From the IMG/VR virus record IMGVR_UViG_3300006805_000121, positions 1-28,070 of that record: a stretch of 28,070 nucleotides of DNA. One strand, given 5' to 3'. Positions 1-6,601 of this stretch are shown one piece after another (the first letter of the stretch is position 1; each line of letters begins with the position of its first letter). The stretch comes from a virus. The position numbers were made by a program, and so were the translations under genes. The notes below the pieces were generated by a model, which saw nothing but the letters and a program-made list of their open reading frames with translations, made no database searches and had not been told where the DNA came from.

Positions 1-83
1 AAATCCTTGTCGCGGTAGGTCTTTGCCAACGTATGCAGCACGTCGACCGGGTCGCGGGCGGGTTTCGAAATCAAATGAGACAT
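1..83 (-). CDS. Partial hypothetical protein, N-terminus only
   Basis: A reading frame starts with ATG at 83 and runs off the left edge. It is preceded by a good ribosome site (GAGGTG, about 6 nt upstream). The visible 27 residues start MSHLISKPARDPVDVLHTLA and continue with a charged TYRDKD stretch. There is too little to name a family. It points away from the small plus-strand genes at 277-576 and in the same direction as the Cro/YdaS-like gene, so it may belong to the leftward early operon; that is inference. Confidence 0.5.
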   Translation of the reverse strand, partial: MSHLISKPARDPVDVLHTLAKTYRDKD

Positions 84-140
84 GGCGCACCTCGCACAGT
101 AAACACTCCAGTCGTAAAAGCGCAGACTGAAGTCATGGAA

Positions 141-167
141 GAAAAGGCCCGGCCAGCCAGGCCCGGG
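141..167 (-). terminator. Weak candidate terminator, leftward
   Basis: Read on the minus strand, CCCGG and CCGGG can pair around a 10-nt loop that itself contains a short pair, followed by CCTTTTC. The U-run is short and interrupted. It could end leftward transcription before the gene starting at 83. The rest of 84-276 shows no convincing gene. It does contain a very strong ribosome site (AAGGAGG, 210-216) in front of an ATG at 225 whose frame does not look protein-like. Confidence 0.25.
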
Positions 168-276
168 AAAACGCTGCGACCGGAGACGAGGCCGCACCGA
201 GGAGAGAAAAAGGAGGCACCAGACATGACAGAATCAGCTTTCCACAGACCGATTGACCGACACGAAGGGGAACCCC

Positions 277-414
277 ATGAACCTGGAAAAAGAAATCGAA
301 CGCCTGGCGAAAGTCATCGGCGGAATGGCCGAGCAGCAGGACATCATGCTGGCCGAATTGGTAGCGACCCGGAAGGCGCTGGCGATCATGTCCGCTTACC
401 TGCCGATGACATAG
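277..414 (+). CDS. Small hypothetical protein, helical (45 aa)
   Basis: A 45-residue frame starts MNLEKEIERLAKVIGGMAEQ and ends YLPMT before TAG. The ribosome site AAGGGGA lies just upstream of the ATG. The spacing of Leu, Ile and Met residues suggests one long amphipathic helix or short coiled coil. No family recognised. It is followed seven bases later, in the same frame, by another small gene. Its strand opposes the Cro/YdaS operon, and the minus strand here gives only Leu/Phe/His/Cys-rich nonsense, which favours the plus strand as coding. Confidence 0.5.
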   Translation: MNLEKEIERLAKVIGGMAEQQDIMLAELVATRKALAIMSAYLPMT

Positions 415-420
415 ACGGAC

Positions 421-576
421 GTGGAGCGCGCATGGGAAATGGCAGTTGTCCAGGAAGACAACGCCAGCGAACCGGACGGAATGAACGCTTACACGCAGCC
501 AATCGAAATCGAAACGATTCGGACCCTTCTTGCCCAGGCAGGGCTGGTATGGCGAAGTCGAAACCCCGGCGCCTGA
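421..576 (+). CDS. Small hypothetical protein (51 aa from GTG, or 45 aa from ATG 439)
   Basis: An open frame follows the previous gene with a GTG at 421 or an ATG at 439. The product ends with an ordered-looking stretch, IEIETIRTLLAQAGLVW, then RSRNPGA and TGA. No recognised domain and no clear ribosome site, so the start is uncertain. The opposite strand carries a competing 79-codon frame (386-625) whose ATG overlaps the stop of the 622-786 gene (ATGA). Codon third positions and composition favour the plus frame, but only one of the two is likely to be real. Confidence 0.4.
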   Translation: MERAWEMAVVQEDNASEPDGMNAYTQPIEIETIRTLLAQAGLVWRSRNPGA

Positions 577-621
577 ACAAATCATGCTTCCTTCGCATCG
601 CTTCCTTGAGGCGTGAATCGT

Positions 622-786
622 TCATTTCAATTTCCTCAATTGGGCGGCATAGCGGATCGACACGCCCAGGGCAGCGGATATCTGCAGCACTTCCAGCGCA
701 GCAATCTGGTACGGCTGTAGCACAGACGCTGCCACTTTCGGAGATGGCGTCATGACACGAGAACTCTTGCGGCGCTTTTTCGCCAT
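622..786 (-). CDS. Small basic hypothetical protein (54 aa)
   Basis: ATG at 786 lies one base after the stop of the Cro/YdaS-like gene, so the two are probably translationally coupled. The protein has a basic start (MAKKRRKSSR) and a hydrophobic helical second half (VLQPYQIAALEVLQISAALG). It sits where YdaT-like or other small early regulators follow ydaS in related phages, but there is no visible similarity to YdaT. Function unknown. Confidence 0.5.
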   Translation of the reverse strand: MAKKRRKSSRVMTPSPKVAASVLQPYQIAALEVLQISAALGVSIRYAAQLRKLK

Positions 787-787
787 C

Positions 788-1009
788 TCAGGCCGCCTTC
801 TCTTCGGAAATCGGCATCGCATCGGTTGCATTCGGAAAAAGATCAGGCCGGAGAGCATGTGGCGTAACAGTCCAGTTCGTGGCCGCGCAAATCTCGCGAA
901 CCCGCTCGGCAGGAACGCCATTCAATTGCCACTTGCGTACAGCCTCCCGGGATACGCCAAGGGAAATAGCCGCCGCAGTAAAGGTTTTCCAGAATCCGAG
1001 AATCATCAT
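788..1009 (-). CDS. Cro/YdaS-like helix-turn-helix regulator (73 aa)
   Basis: The core LGVSREAVRKWQLNGVPAER followed by VREICAATNWTVTPHALRPDLFP matches the shape of YdaS/Cro-type phage regulators: a helix-turn-helix, the GVPAERV segment, and the closing T.HxLRPDLFP motif. I chose ATG 1009 because the promoter at 1046-1017 would start RNA right at this codon; an ATG at 1006 is also possible, and a longer frame from 1039 would begin upstream of the promoter's -10 box. The gene heads the leftward operon. By family it should bind the palindromic operators next door and control the lytic/lysogenic switch. No larger CI-type repressor is visible in the window. Confidence 0.8.
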   Translation of the reverse strand: MMILGFWKTFTAAAISLGVSREAVRKWQLNGVPAERVREICAATNWTVTPHALRPDLFPNATDAMPISEEKAA

Positions 1010-1016
1010 GGGAGAG

Positions 1017-1046
1017 ATTATGGCAACTGATAGTTGCACTAGTCAA
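1017..1046 (-). promoter_or_regulatory. Leftward promoter of the Cro/YdaS-like gene (probably leaderless mRNA)
   Basis: On the minus strand a TTGACT -35 (1046-1041) and a CATAAT -10 (1022-1017) are 18 bp apart. The first 15-bp operator (1023-1037) fills the spacer exactly. The -10 box ends 7 nt before the ATG at 1009, so transcription should begin at or next to the start codon. There is no ribosome site, as with lambda cI made from PRM. Confidence 0.65.
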
Positions 1047-1139
1047 CAACTGATTTGTGGTTTTGATTCCGCTAACCTGCAACTCATGGTTGCGAATCAA
1101 AAAACAGACTTTGCCGAACGGCAAGGCAAGTCCAAATAG
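1020..1139 (+). CDS. Possible small protein across the control region (39 aa)
   Basis: ATG at 1020 follows GGAGAG by a good distance. The 39-residue frame starts MATDSCTSQQLICG and ends FAERQGKSK, directly before the terminator at 1141. The frame overlaps operators 1 and 2 and the leftward promoter. No clear plus-strand promoter is seen upstream and no family is recognised. The good ribosome site and the terminator straight after the stop argue for it; the overlap with control sites argues for caution. Confidence 0.35.
   Translation: MATDSCTSQQLICGFDSANLQLMVANQKTDFAERQGKSK
1023..1037. promoter_or_regulatory. Operator 1 (GCAACTGATAGTTGC)
   Basis: A perfect inverted repeat with 6-bp arms GCAACT/AGTTGC around GAT. 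It lies between the -35 and -10 of the leftward promoter, so bound protein would block RNA polymerase. It is one of four related sites (GCAAC-N5-GTTGC) in 214 bp. Confidence 0.75.
1079..1093. promoter_or_regulatory. Operator 2 (GCAACTCATGGTTGC)
   Basis: Inverted repeat GCAAC/GTTGC with a 5-bp centre, the same design as operator 1, about 56 bp away centre to centre. It lies upstream of the leftward promoter and could help cooperative binding. Confidence 0.65.
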
Positions 1140-1140
1140 T

Positions 1141-1164
1141 AAAACCCGCTTCGGCGGGTTTTTT
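1141..1164 (+). terminator. Intrinsic terminator
   Basis: A perfect stem AAAACCCGC / GCGGGTTTT closes on a TTCG tetraloop and runs into a T6 tract. The A-run on the left side could also give weaker leftward function. It insulates the rightward promoter at 1192 from plus-strand transcription arriving from the left. Confidence 0.85.
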
Positions 1165-1177
1165 ATTGCCCCAGTAC

Positions 1178-1192
1178 GCAACTAACGGTTGT
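1178..1192. promoter_or_regulatory. Operator 3 (GCAACTAACGGTTGT)
   Basis: Near-palindrome with arms GCAAC/GTTGT, one mismatch from the other sites. Its right end touches the -35 of the rightward promoter, a usual position for repression. Confidence 0.6.
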
Positions 1193-1219
1193 TGACTTAT
1201 AAATAAATCCGGTGATAAT
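1192..1219 (+). promoter_or_regulatory. Rightward early promoter
   Basis: A TTGACT -35 (1192-1197) and a GATAAT -10 (1214-1219) with a 16-bp spacer in an AT-rich stretch. Operator 3 overlaps the -35 and operator 4 covers the expected start point. It would drive the operon from 1258 through the ParB-like gene to the integrase. Confidence 0.75.
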
Positions 1220-1221
1220 TC

Positions 1222-1236
1222 GCAACCATTAGTTGC
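1222..1236. promoter_or_regulatory. Operator 4 (GCAACCATTAGTTGC)
   Basis: Inverted repeat GCAAC/GTTGC with centre CATTA, over the predicted start of the rightward transcript, about 44 bp from operator 3 centre to centre. Confidence 0.7.
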
Positions 1237-1257
1237 ACTTATTAACCGGAGGGTACC

Positions 1258-1455
1258 ATGGCCACACAACGCAACCCGCTCCAGCTCGTCAAGGAAGCCA
1301 AGCAGATCGCCAAGGATCACGGCTGCATGGTCATCGAGAAGGGCGGCAAATTCCTCGTCTATCGCAAGACATTCAACCACTCGGCCTATCTCGGCTCGCG
1401 TGGCACTCCGGCAGCGCTCCGCGCCTTTGTCTGCCGCGTGACCAATTTCCACTGA
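1258..1455 (+). CDS. Hypothetical early protein (65 aa)
   Basis: First gene of the rightward operon, with a strong ribosome site (GGAGGG, 1249-1254) just before the ATG. The product starts MATQRNPLQLVKEAKQIAKD and has a predicted helix followed by short strands (CMVIEKGGKFLVYRK). No catalytic motif or named family is recognised. It sits where a CI repressor would be expected opposite a Cro/YdaS gene, but it is far too small and lacks a helix-turn-helix. Confidence 0.7.
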   Translation: MATQRNPLQLVKEAKQIAKDHGCMVIEKGGKFLVYRKTFNHSAYLGSRGTPAALRAFVCRVTNFH

Positions 1456-1465
1456 GGCAGCGCCC

Positions 1466-1666
1466 ATGATCACCCCGCTCATCACCACCGACGAAACCCT
1501 CTTCGACGAGTGCCTGCAGGCCGCCAGCGCCCACGGCATGCACCTGATCGGCAACGGCCAGCGCGTCGCCTTCAGCCCGGTCATTCCCGCCGGCTGGGTG
1601 CGCCTCAGCCCCAAGGTCATCAACCCCACCCATGCCCGTCTGGAGGTATCCCCATGCAACGCCTGA
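1466..1666 (+). CDS. Hypothetical early protein (66 aa)
   Basis: Starts MITPLITTDETLFDECLQAA, 10 bp after the previous stop, with GAGG nine bases before the ATG. The middle (HLIGNGQRVAFSPVIPAGWV) looks like a small alpha/beta domain. No family recognised. It overlaps the next gene by 13 bp. Confidence 0.65.
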   Translation: MITPLITTDETLFDECLQAASAHGMHLIGNGQRVAFSPVIPAGWVRLSPKVINPTHARLEVSPCNA

Positions 1667-1896
1667 TCAACTGGCTGTACTTCGCCTTCTTCGGCCTGCG
1701 CATCCGCACCCAGGAGCAGCACATCGCCGACCTGGAACAACTGCTGTCCGAGCTGCTCGACGACCGTGAGGCCCTTGAGGACGACATCAACATGGTCACC
1801 GAGCGCCTGCTCGACGCCATGATCGCCCGCGATCGCAAATCAGTCGAACGCGCCTGGAACCACAAGGTGCACACGCCTGCACCGACCTACAACTAA
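1654..1896 (+). CDS. Hypothetical protein with N-terminal hydrophobic segment and coiled coil (80 aa)
   Basis: ATG 1654 follows GGAGGTATCCCC, a good ribosome site inside the end of the previous gene. The first 16 residues (MQRLINWLYFAFFGLR) are hydrophobic and could form a short membrane anchor or amphipathic helix. Residues about 20-65 are rich in Glu, Leu and Asp in heptad-like order (DLEQLLSELLDDREALEDDI), a likely coiled coil. Function unknown. It directly precedes the ParB-like gene. Confidence 0.7.
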   Translation: MQRLINWLYFAFFGLRIRTQEQHIADLEQLLSELLDDREALEDDINMVTERLLDAMIARDRKSVERAWNHKVHTPAPTYN

Positions 1897-1903
1897 GGCC
1901 ATC

Positions 1904-4030
1904 ATGAACACCTTCCAAACCATCGAAACCACGCGGCTGTTTGAGTCTCCGCTCAACCCGCGCAAGCACTTCAACCAGCCCGCCCTGGACGAGCTCACGG
2001 CCAGCATCGCCATTCATGGCGTGCTGCAGCCGCTGCTCGTTCGACCCGACAACCAGGGCCAGTACGAAATCGTCAATGGTGCCCGCCGCTACCGCGCCGC
2101 GATCGCCGCCGGGCTGACCCAGGTGCCCGCCATGATTCGCGAGATGACCGACGAGCAGCTGCTCGAAGCGGCCGTCATCGAGAACCTGCAGCGCGACGAC
2201 CTGCACCCGCTCGAAGAGGCCGAAGGCTACGGCCGCATGATGCAGGATCACGGCTACTCCGCCGACAGCCTGGCTGAAAAGATCAGCAAGTCCCGCAGCT
2301 ACATCTTCGGCCGCCTGAAGCTGCTCGACCTCTCCGAGGATGCCCGCCGCCTCTTCTACGCCGGCACGCTCAACGCCTCTACCGCCTTGCTCGTCGCCCG
2401 TATCCCGACCCACAAGCTGCAAGCCAAGGCCATCGAGGACATCACGCAAACCAACTATCACGGCGACACCAAGTCAGTCCGTGAGGCCGGCCGATGGATT
2501 CGCGATCGTTACATGCTGCGCCTGGCCGATGCCCCCTTCCCCACCGACGACGGCGAACTGGTTGCGCTGGCCGGCCCCTGCGGTGCATGCCCCAAGCGCA
2601 CTGGCAACGCCCCGGAGCTCTTCGACGATATCGAAAGCGCCGACGTCTGCACCGACCCCGACTGTTTCACGACCAAGAAGATGGCCGCAGCCGAGCGCCG
2701 CATTCAGCAGGCCGGCAAAGACATCCAGGTCATCACCGGCGAAGAGGCCGAGAAGATCATGCCGTCTTACCAGGCCGAGTCCCGCACCCACGTCAAGCTC
2801 GACAGCCCCTGCTACGACGACCCCGACCACCGCACCTACCGCGAAATCATGGCTGACGATACCGACGGCGTCGCCATGATCGAGCACGGCCACAAAGGCG
2901 AGCTGGTCGAGGTCGTGCCCAAGAAGGTCATCGCCGAAAAGCTCAAGGCCGCCGGCGTCGTCACCCGCAAGGAAGTCGAGAAGGAAGACAACAAGAAGCT
3001 ACTCGCCCGCGTCAAGCTCGCCAACCACTGGCGCGACAAGATGTTCAAGCAGGTACGCCAACTGGCAGGCAAGGAAGCAAAAGAGGAAGGCATCAGCCAC
3101 CTGCTGCTCGACGCCATGCCCATCATTGCGCTGCGTTTCCTGACCGAAGTCGGCTTCGACAAGGGCGGCAAGGTGTGCGGCCTGTGGGGTGCCATCGGCA
3201 CTGACAACTACGCCCGCTTCGATGCCTTCAAGTTCGGCCTACCAAATCTCTCCCTGGAAGAGCAATTCCTCTTCATCCTCGACCTCGCCCTGATCTCCGA
3301 CCACACCGTTGACCAGTACAACGTCGCCAACGAACCCGGCAACCTCATCACCTTCGCCCGCGCCCTGGAAATCGACCCCGACGCCCTGCTCATCGAGGCC
3401 AAGGAAGAGATAAAAGCCGCCGAACTCGCGAAAAAACCCAAGAAAACCCCGAAAAAAGCCCGTTCCGTGCCCTCTGACGCCCATCTTCCCCCTACCGAAG
3501 CTGCGCAGGCGGGGGATTTATCGCGCGCGAAAAGCGAAGGCGGCGCGCCCGAAGCTGCGCCGGCGGGCGGGGAAAACCCGCTCGAAGAAGCAACGGCGGA
3601 AGAGCAGTCGAGCGCCTCTATCGAGGCGAACGAAACACCATCCGACGGCGTTCCCGTCTTCGCGGTGGGCGATACCGTGCTCGTGCTGGATGTCCCGAAT
3701 CCTGAATATGGAATCCGGTCTGGACTTGCTGGGCAAGGTGGTGAGATCAGCCAGATTTATATCGATGGCCGTCGGTCACCGATCCTTGTCGTTATTGATG
3801 GTGAAGAATATTCGTTCGACCCAGCCCAGCTGCAGCGCATTGCCTGGCTTGAAGAAAAGGCAATCGAGACGGACGCAAAACCATCCATCTCCAAATACGG
3901 CATCGCGATCAAGTACCGCCACCCCGACAACGCCGAGCTGGAATGGACCGGCCGAGGCCGTAAGCCAAAGTGGGTAGAGCACTGCCTGACCAACGGCATG
4001 ACCCTGCAACAACTGGAGATCGCAGCATGA
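1904..4030 (+). CDS. ParB-like DNA-binding protein fused to an H-NS-type C-terminal domain (708 aa)
   Basis: Residues about 10-110 form a ParB/Srx-type N-terminal domain: PLNPRKHF, then IHGVLQPLLVRP, YEIVNGARRYRAA and a box with ENLQRDDLHPLEEAEGY. A ParB helix-turn-helix follows (SLAEKISKSRSYIFGRLKLL). A Cys cluster near 227-255 (CGACPKRTGN, then CTDPDCFTTKK) looks metal-binding, as in other phage/plasmid ParB-like proteins. After a Lys/Pro and then Ala/Glu/Ser-rich linker (about 505-600) there is a small beta segment (GDTVLVLDVPNPEYGI), and the last 47 residues carry KYRHPDNAELEWTGRGRKPKW, the H-NS family C-terminal DNA-binding motif (WTGRGRKPKW at about 681-690). Ordinary ParB proteins lack this tail. 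No ParA is nearby. It could act in genome maintenance, silencing or control of early transcription; the role is inferred. Confidence 0.85.
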   Translation: MNTFQTIETTRLFESPLNPRKHFNQPALDELTASIAIHGVLQPLLVRPDNQGQYEIVNGARRYRAAIAAGLTQVPAMIREMTDEQLLEAAVIENLQRDDLHPLEEAEGYGRMMQDHGYSADSLAEKISKSRSYIFGRLKLLDLSEDARRLFYAGTLNASTALLVARIPTHKLQAKAIEDITQTNYHGDTKSVREAGRWIRDRYMLRLADAPFPTDDGELVALAGPCGACPKRTGNAPELFDDIESADVCTDPDCFTTKKMAAAERRIQQAGKDIQVITGEEAEKIMPSYQAESRTHVKLDSPCYDDPDHRTYREIMADDTDGVAMIEHGHKGELVEVVPKKVIAEKLKAAGVVTRKEVEKEDNKKLLARVKLANHWRDKMFKQVRQLAGKEAKEEGISHLLLDAMPIIALRFLTEVGFDKGGKVCGLWGAIGTDNYARFDAFKFGLPNLSLEEQFLFILDLALISDHTVDQYNVANEPGNLITFARALEIDPDALLIEAKEEIKAAELAKKPKKTPKKARSVPSDAHLPPTEAAQAGDLSRAKSEGGAPEAAPAGGENPLEEATAEEQSSASIEANETPSDGVPVFAVGDTVLVLDVPNPEYGIRSGLAGQGGEISQIYIDGRRSPILVVIDGEEYSFDPAQLQRIAWLEEKAIETDAKPSISKYGIAIKYRHPDNAELEWTGRGRKPKWVEHCLTNGMTLQQLEIAA

Positions 4031-4278
4031 ACTTCACCGGAACCCCGCCCATCCTCCCACTGCCCGAAAGCGTCAACCGCTGCCTGGCACATGGCGAGAT
4101 GAAAAACGAATGGTGCGAGCGCCGCTACCAATGCGCCTGCCACGAAACCATCAAGCACGACCGTAGCCTCAAAACCGCCACCGCCTATCGCAAATGCACG
4201 TCCGACCTGTACGCCGCCTATATCCCCCTGGAAGGCTTCCAGCCCTGCGAGGAAGAAGAGGAAGGGCGACCAGCATGA
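4027..4278 (+). CDS. Hypothetical Cys-rich protein (83 aa)
   Basis: ATG 4027 overlaps the ParB-like stop (ATGA), so the genes are coupled. The protein has four Cys in its first 50 residues (NRCLAHGEMKNEWCERRYQCACHETIKHD), a spacing that could bind zinc, and a very acidic end (CEEEEEGRPA). No named family recognised. Confidence 0.65.
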   Translation: MNFTGTPPILPLPESVNRCLAHGEMKNEWCERRYQCACHETIKHDRSLKTATAYRKCTSDLYAAYIPLEGFQPCEEEEEGRPA

Positions 4279-4748
4279 GCCCATCCCAACGCGAAACCAT
4301 CGCAAACGCGGCCGCGATGCTCGACGGTATGGCGCTTGAACTTCGCCGTTCTCATGCCATCCCGCCGAGCTATACGGTCATCCCTGAACCGGAAGTCGCT
4401 CAGGGCATGACCAGCATCACCGCCATCGTCGCCCACCGCATCGTACCCCCCATGCCGGTCGGCCGCTGCATCTCCCACAGCGCTGACCGGACCACCAAAG
4501 AGCAGCCCTTCGTGGAAGAGGCCGGCCCGAAGCCCAAGGCCAACAAGCGCCAGATCGATCTGGGTATCCAGTCGCGCAAGGAAGTACTTGCCGCAATCAA
4601 GGCAGGCCACAACGACACGCTCAAGATCATGGCCCATACCAAGCTGTCAAAGTCGGCCGTGTTCGGCCACTGGAATCAGCTCGTCAACAGGGGATTGATC
4701 ACGGTCGATAGGACCAAGAAGCCCTTCCGGTTCAAGGTGGTGAAATGA
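4275..4748 (+). CDS. Hypothetical protein with C-terminal winged-helix-like region (157 aa)
   Basis: ATG 4275 overlaps the previous stop (ATGA). The N-terminal half is a helix (SQRETIANAAAMLDGMALEL) followed by a proline-containing linker. The last 55 residues (SRKEVLAAIKAG, then MAHTKLSKSAVFGHWNQLVN, RGLITVDRTKKPFRFKV) have the helix-helix-helix-wing layout of a MarR/winged-helix domain. It is likely DNA-binding and may regulate the operon or help excision; no family name is certain. Confidence 0.65.
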   Translation: MSPSQRETIANAAAMLDGMALELRRSHAIPPSYTVIPEPEVAQGMTSITAIVAHRIVPPMPVGRCISHSADRTTKEQPFVEEAGPKPKANKRQIDLGIQSRKEVLAAIKAGHNDTLKIMAHTKLSKSAVFGHWNQLVNRGLITVDRTKKPFRFKVVK

Positions 4749-5191
4749 GAAAGCGCAGCACCTACCGGAAGCGGCCGGTCTCGACACCTTTGATGGTCGA
4801 GCGCAGCTTGTGCGAAGTAGACGTCGAGCTGGCCGAGCGCATGCTGATCGAGGCCTTCGCCGGCGGCTGGGCAACGACCAAGCACTATGACGGCCTGGCC
4901 AACATGCGCAACGTGCTGACCGTCGCAGCGGCCTACAAGGAAGCCAAGGACGTCCTGCACATCTGCGACGCGATGCGTATCCCGATGGCGAACCTTCGCG
5001 AGCGCTACGAGTCCAGCGGCCGCATGGGCGTCACGGGGGAAGAGCTGAAGCTGCTCCGCGTCTTTGCCGATACCTACCGTGATTTCTGGAAGCGCCAGCC
5101 GCTGGCTCTGTTCAAGGCCGCCTGCCGCGAAACCAATATTGCGCTTGGCTACGACCAGCAAGCCAGCCAGACCGAAGCCACCGTCGTCTAA
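4745..5191 (+). CDS. Hypothetical phage protein (148 aa)
   Basis: ATG 4745 overlaps the previous stop (ATGA). The N-terminus is basic (MRKRSTYRKRPVSTP); the rest is mostly helical (VELAERMLIEAFAGGWATTK, VLTVAAAYKEAKDVLHICDA, LLRVFADTYRDFWKRQPLAL). No catalytic motif seen. It sits last before the excisionase in the rightward operon. Function unknown. Confidence 0.65.
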   Translation: MRKRSTYRKRPVSTPLMVERSLCEVDVELAERMLIEAFAGGWATTKHYDGLANMRNVLTVAAAYKEAKDVLHICDAMRIPMANLRERYESSGRMGVTGEELKLLRVFADTYRDFWKRQPLALFKAACRETNIALGYDQQASQTEATVV

Positions 5192-5195
5192 TTCC

Positions 5196-5480
5196 ATGGC
5201 CCGCTACGTTCTCATCCCTAAATTCTGCGAGCTGACCGGCTACACGCCGGCTGCTGTACGCGCCAAGATTAGGGATGTAATCTGGCTGGAGGGGCGCGAG
5301 TTTCGCAAAGCGCCCGATGGGCATATCGTGATTGACATGGATGGGTACGAGTCATGGGTGGAGCAAGGTCTTACGACGGGGTTCGCTCCCGTAGCGCAAA
5401 AAGCATCGAAATCGATTTCATCTTCCAGGGCCAACGGTGCCGGGAAACCTTCAAGGTCGCCCCAACCCCTGCAAATCTGA
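5196..5480 (+). CDS. xis: Excisionase (recombination directionality factor), 94 aa
   Basis: The sequence MARYVLIPKFCELTGYTPAA, then VRAKIRDVIWLEGREF, KAPDGHIVIDMDGYESWVEQ, has the compact winged-helix plan of phage excisionases that accompany tyrosine integrases. The folded part ends near residue 60; the remaining 35 residues (Ser/Lys/Pro rich) are encoded where the integrase gene already runs in another frame, so the tail may be unconstrained. No clear ribosome site precedes the ATG, four bases after the previous stop, so translation may depend on coupling. Confidence 0.8.
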   Translation: MARYVLIPKFCELTGYTPAAVRAKIRDVIWLEGREFRKAPDGHIVIDMDGYESWVEQGLTTGFAPVAQKASKSISSSRANGAGKPSRSPQPLQI

Positions 5481-6601
5481 AGCGCGTATCGCAGCATCGG
5501 TCCACGATCCTTGACGCGATCGCCCATGGAACCTTCGATTACGCCGTCACCTTCCCCGAGTCCAAGAACAGATTCAAGTTTTCCGAGCGGCCACAAGCGG
5601 CAGGACTGCGCCTGGAGGACTATCTCGAAGGCTGGATCAAAGGCAAGCAGAAGCAACTAAAGTCCAGCACCTGGGACGGCTACAACAAGATCGTCACCAT
5701 GATCAACAACGATCCGATCGGGCGCGTACTGCTGCCCGATCTGCGCCGCGTTCATGTCCGCGACTGGTGCAAGACACAGAAATGCGGAAACAAGTGGCTG
5801 GCCAACGTTCAAAGCGTGCTGCGCTCGGCCCTCCAGGATGCCCTCGACGACGACCTGATCGAGACCAACCCCCTCTATGGCTGGAAGTACGAAAACGCCG
5901 AGGCGCTCAAGGTCATCGATGATGTCGATCCCTTTGACACAATCGAGCGTGAAGCGATTTTAACGGCCTGCCGTGATCCGCAGTACCGGAATCTCTTTGA
6001 ATTCGCATTCTGGACCGGTTTGCGCACGTCTGAGCTGGTTGCGCTGACCTGGGGAGATATAGATTGGCTACGGGGAGAGGCGCGCATCAACAAAGCCAAG
6101 ACCCAATCAGCGGAAGAAGCCGAGACCACGAAGACCCGAAAAGGCATTCGCGACGTGAAGCTGCTTGCGCCGGCCATGGCTGCCCTCAAGCGTCAAAAGC
6201 TGATTACGTTCATGCAGGATGGCGTGATCTTCAGGGACCCGCGATCAGGCGAACCCTGGGAAGGCGACGAGGCGATACGCCAGGGACCCTGGAAGACCGC
6301 AATCCGGATTTCCGGAGTGCGCTATCGCCGCCCCTACCAGACGCGCCACACCTACGCGTCGATGATGCTCACCGCGGGCGAGCCGCTGGGCTGGTTGGCC
6401 AACCAGATGGGCCACAGCGATCTCAGCATGCTGGCCCGTACCTATGCCCGCTGGATCAAGTCGGCAACGCCGGACGTGGGCAACAAGGCCGTCGCGATGT
6501 TCGCCGCTTCTGCGACTTGTGACTCAATTTGTGACACAGCAGGATCAAATGACGATATATCGGCGTCACAAACGAGTCACAACGCTAAGCTAAGCGCTTG
6601 A
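5354..6601 (+). CDS. int: Site-specific tyrosine recombinase, phage integrase (415 aa)
   Basis: The N-terminus (KSIEIDFIFQGQRCRETFKV, then APTPANLKRV and GTFDYAVTFPES) matches the DUF3596-type arm-binding domain. A core-binding SAM-like domain follows (LKSSTWDGYNKIVTMI). The catalytic domain has the first Arg in FWTGLRTSELVALTWGDID, the second Arg in YQTRHTYASMMLTAGEP, a His in QMGHSDLSMLARTYARW, and the Tyr nucleophile in that last motif. The usual His before the second Arg is replaced (YQTR); as I recall, this is common in this subfamily. The start overlaps xis by 127 bp. Four TTGTGAC arm-type sites lie inside the end of the gene and the tRNA-like attachment core begins 17 bp after the stop. 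Confidence 0.93.
   Translation: MGGARSYDGVRSRSAKSIEIDFIFQGQRCRETFKVAPTPANLKRVSQHRSTILDAIAHGTFDYAVTFPESKNRFKFSERPQAAGLRLEDYLEGWIKGKQKQLKSSTWDGYNKIVTMINNDPIGRVLLPDLRRVHVRDWCKTQKCGNKWLANVQSVLRSALQDALDDDLIETNPLYGWKYENAEALKVIDDVDPFDTIEREAILTACRDPQYRNLFEFAFWTGLRTSELVALTWGDIDWLRGEARINKAKTQSAEEAETTKTRKGIRDVKLLAPAMAALKRQKLITFMQDGVIFRDPRSGEPWEGDEAIRQGPWKTAIRISGVRYRRPYQTRHTYASMMLTAGEPLGWLANQMGHSDLSMLARTYARWIKSATPDVGNKAVAMFAASATCDSICDTAGSNDDISASQTSHNAKLSA

Noticed and set aside
386-625. Minus-strand 79-codon frame whose ATG overlaps the stop of 622-786
   Set aside because: The ATGA overlap is suggestive, but most of the frame is Arg/Phe/Pro/Ser rich with poor codon pattern and is antisense to the better-looking 421-576 gene.
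33-755. Long plus-strand reading frame of 240 codons
   Set aside because: Composition is Arg/Gly/Pro/His rich without domain pattern; it overlaps two better small genes in another frame, although a strong AAGGAGG site stands before its internal ATG at 225.
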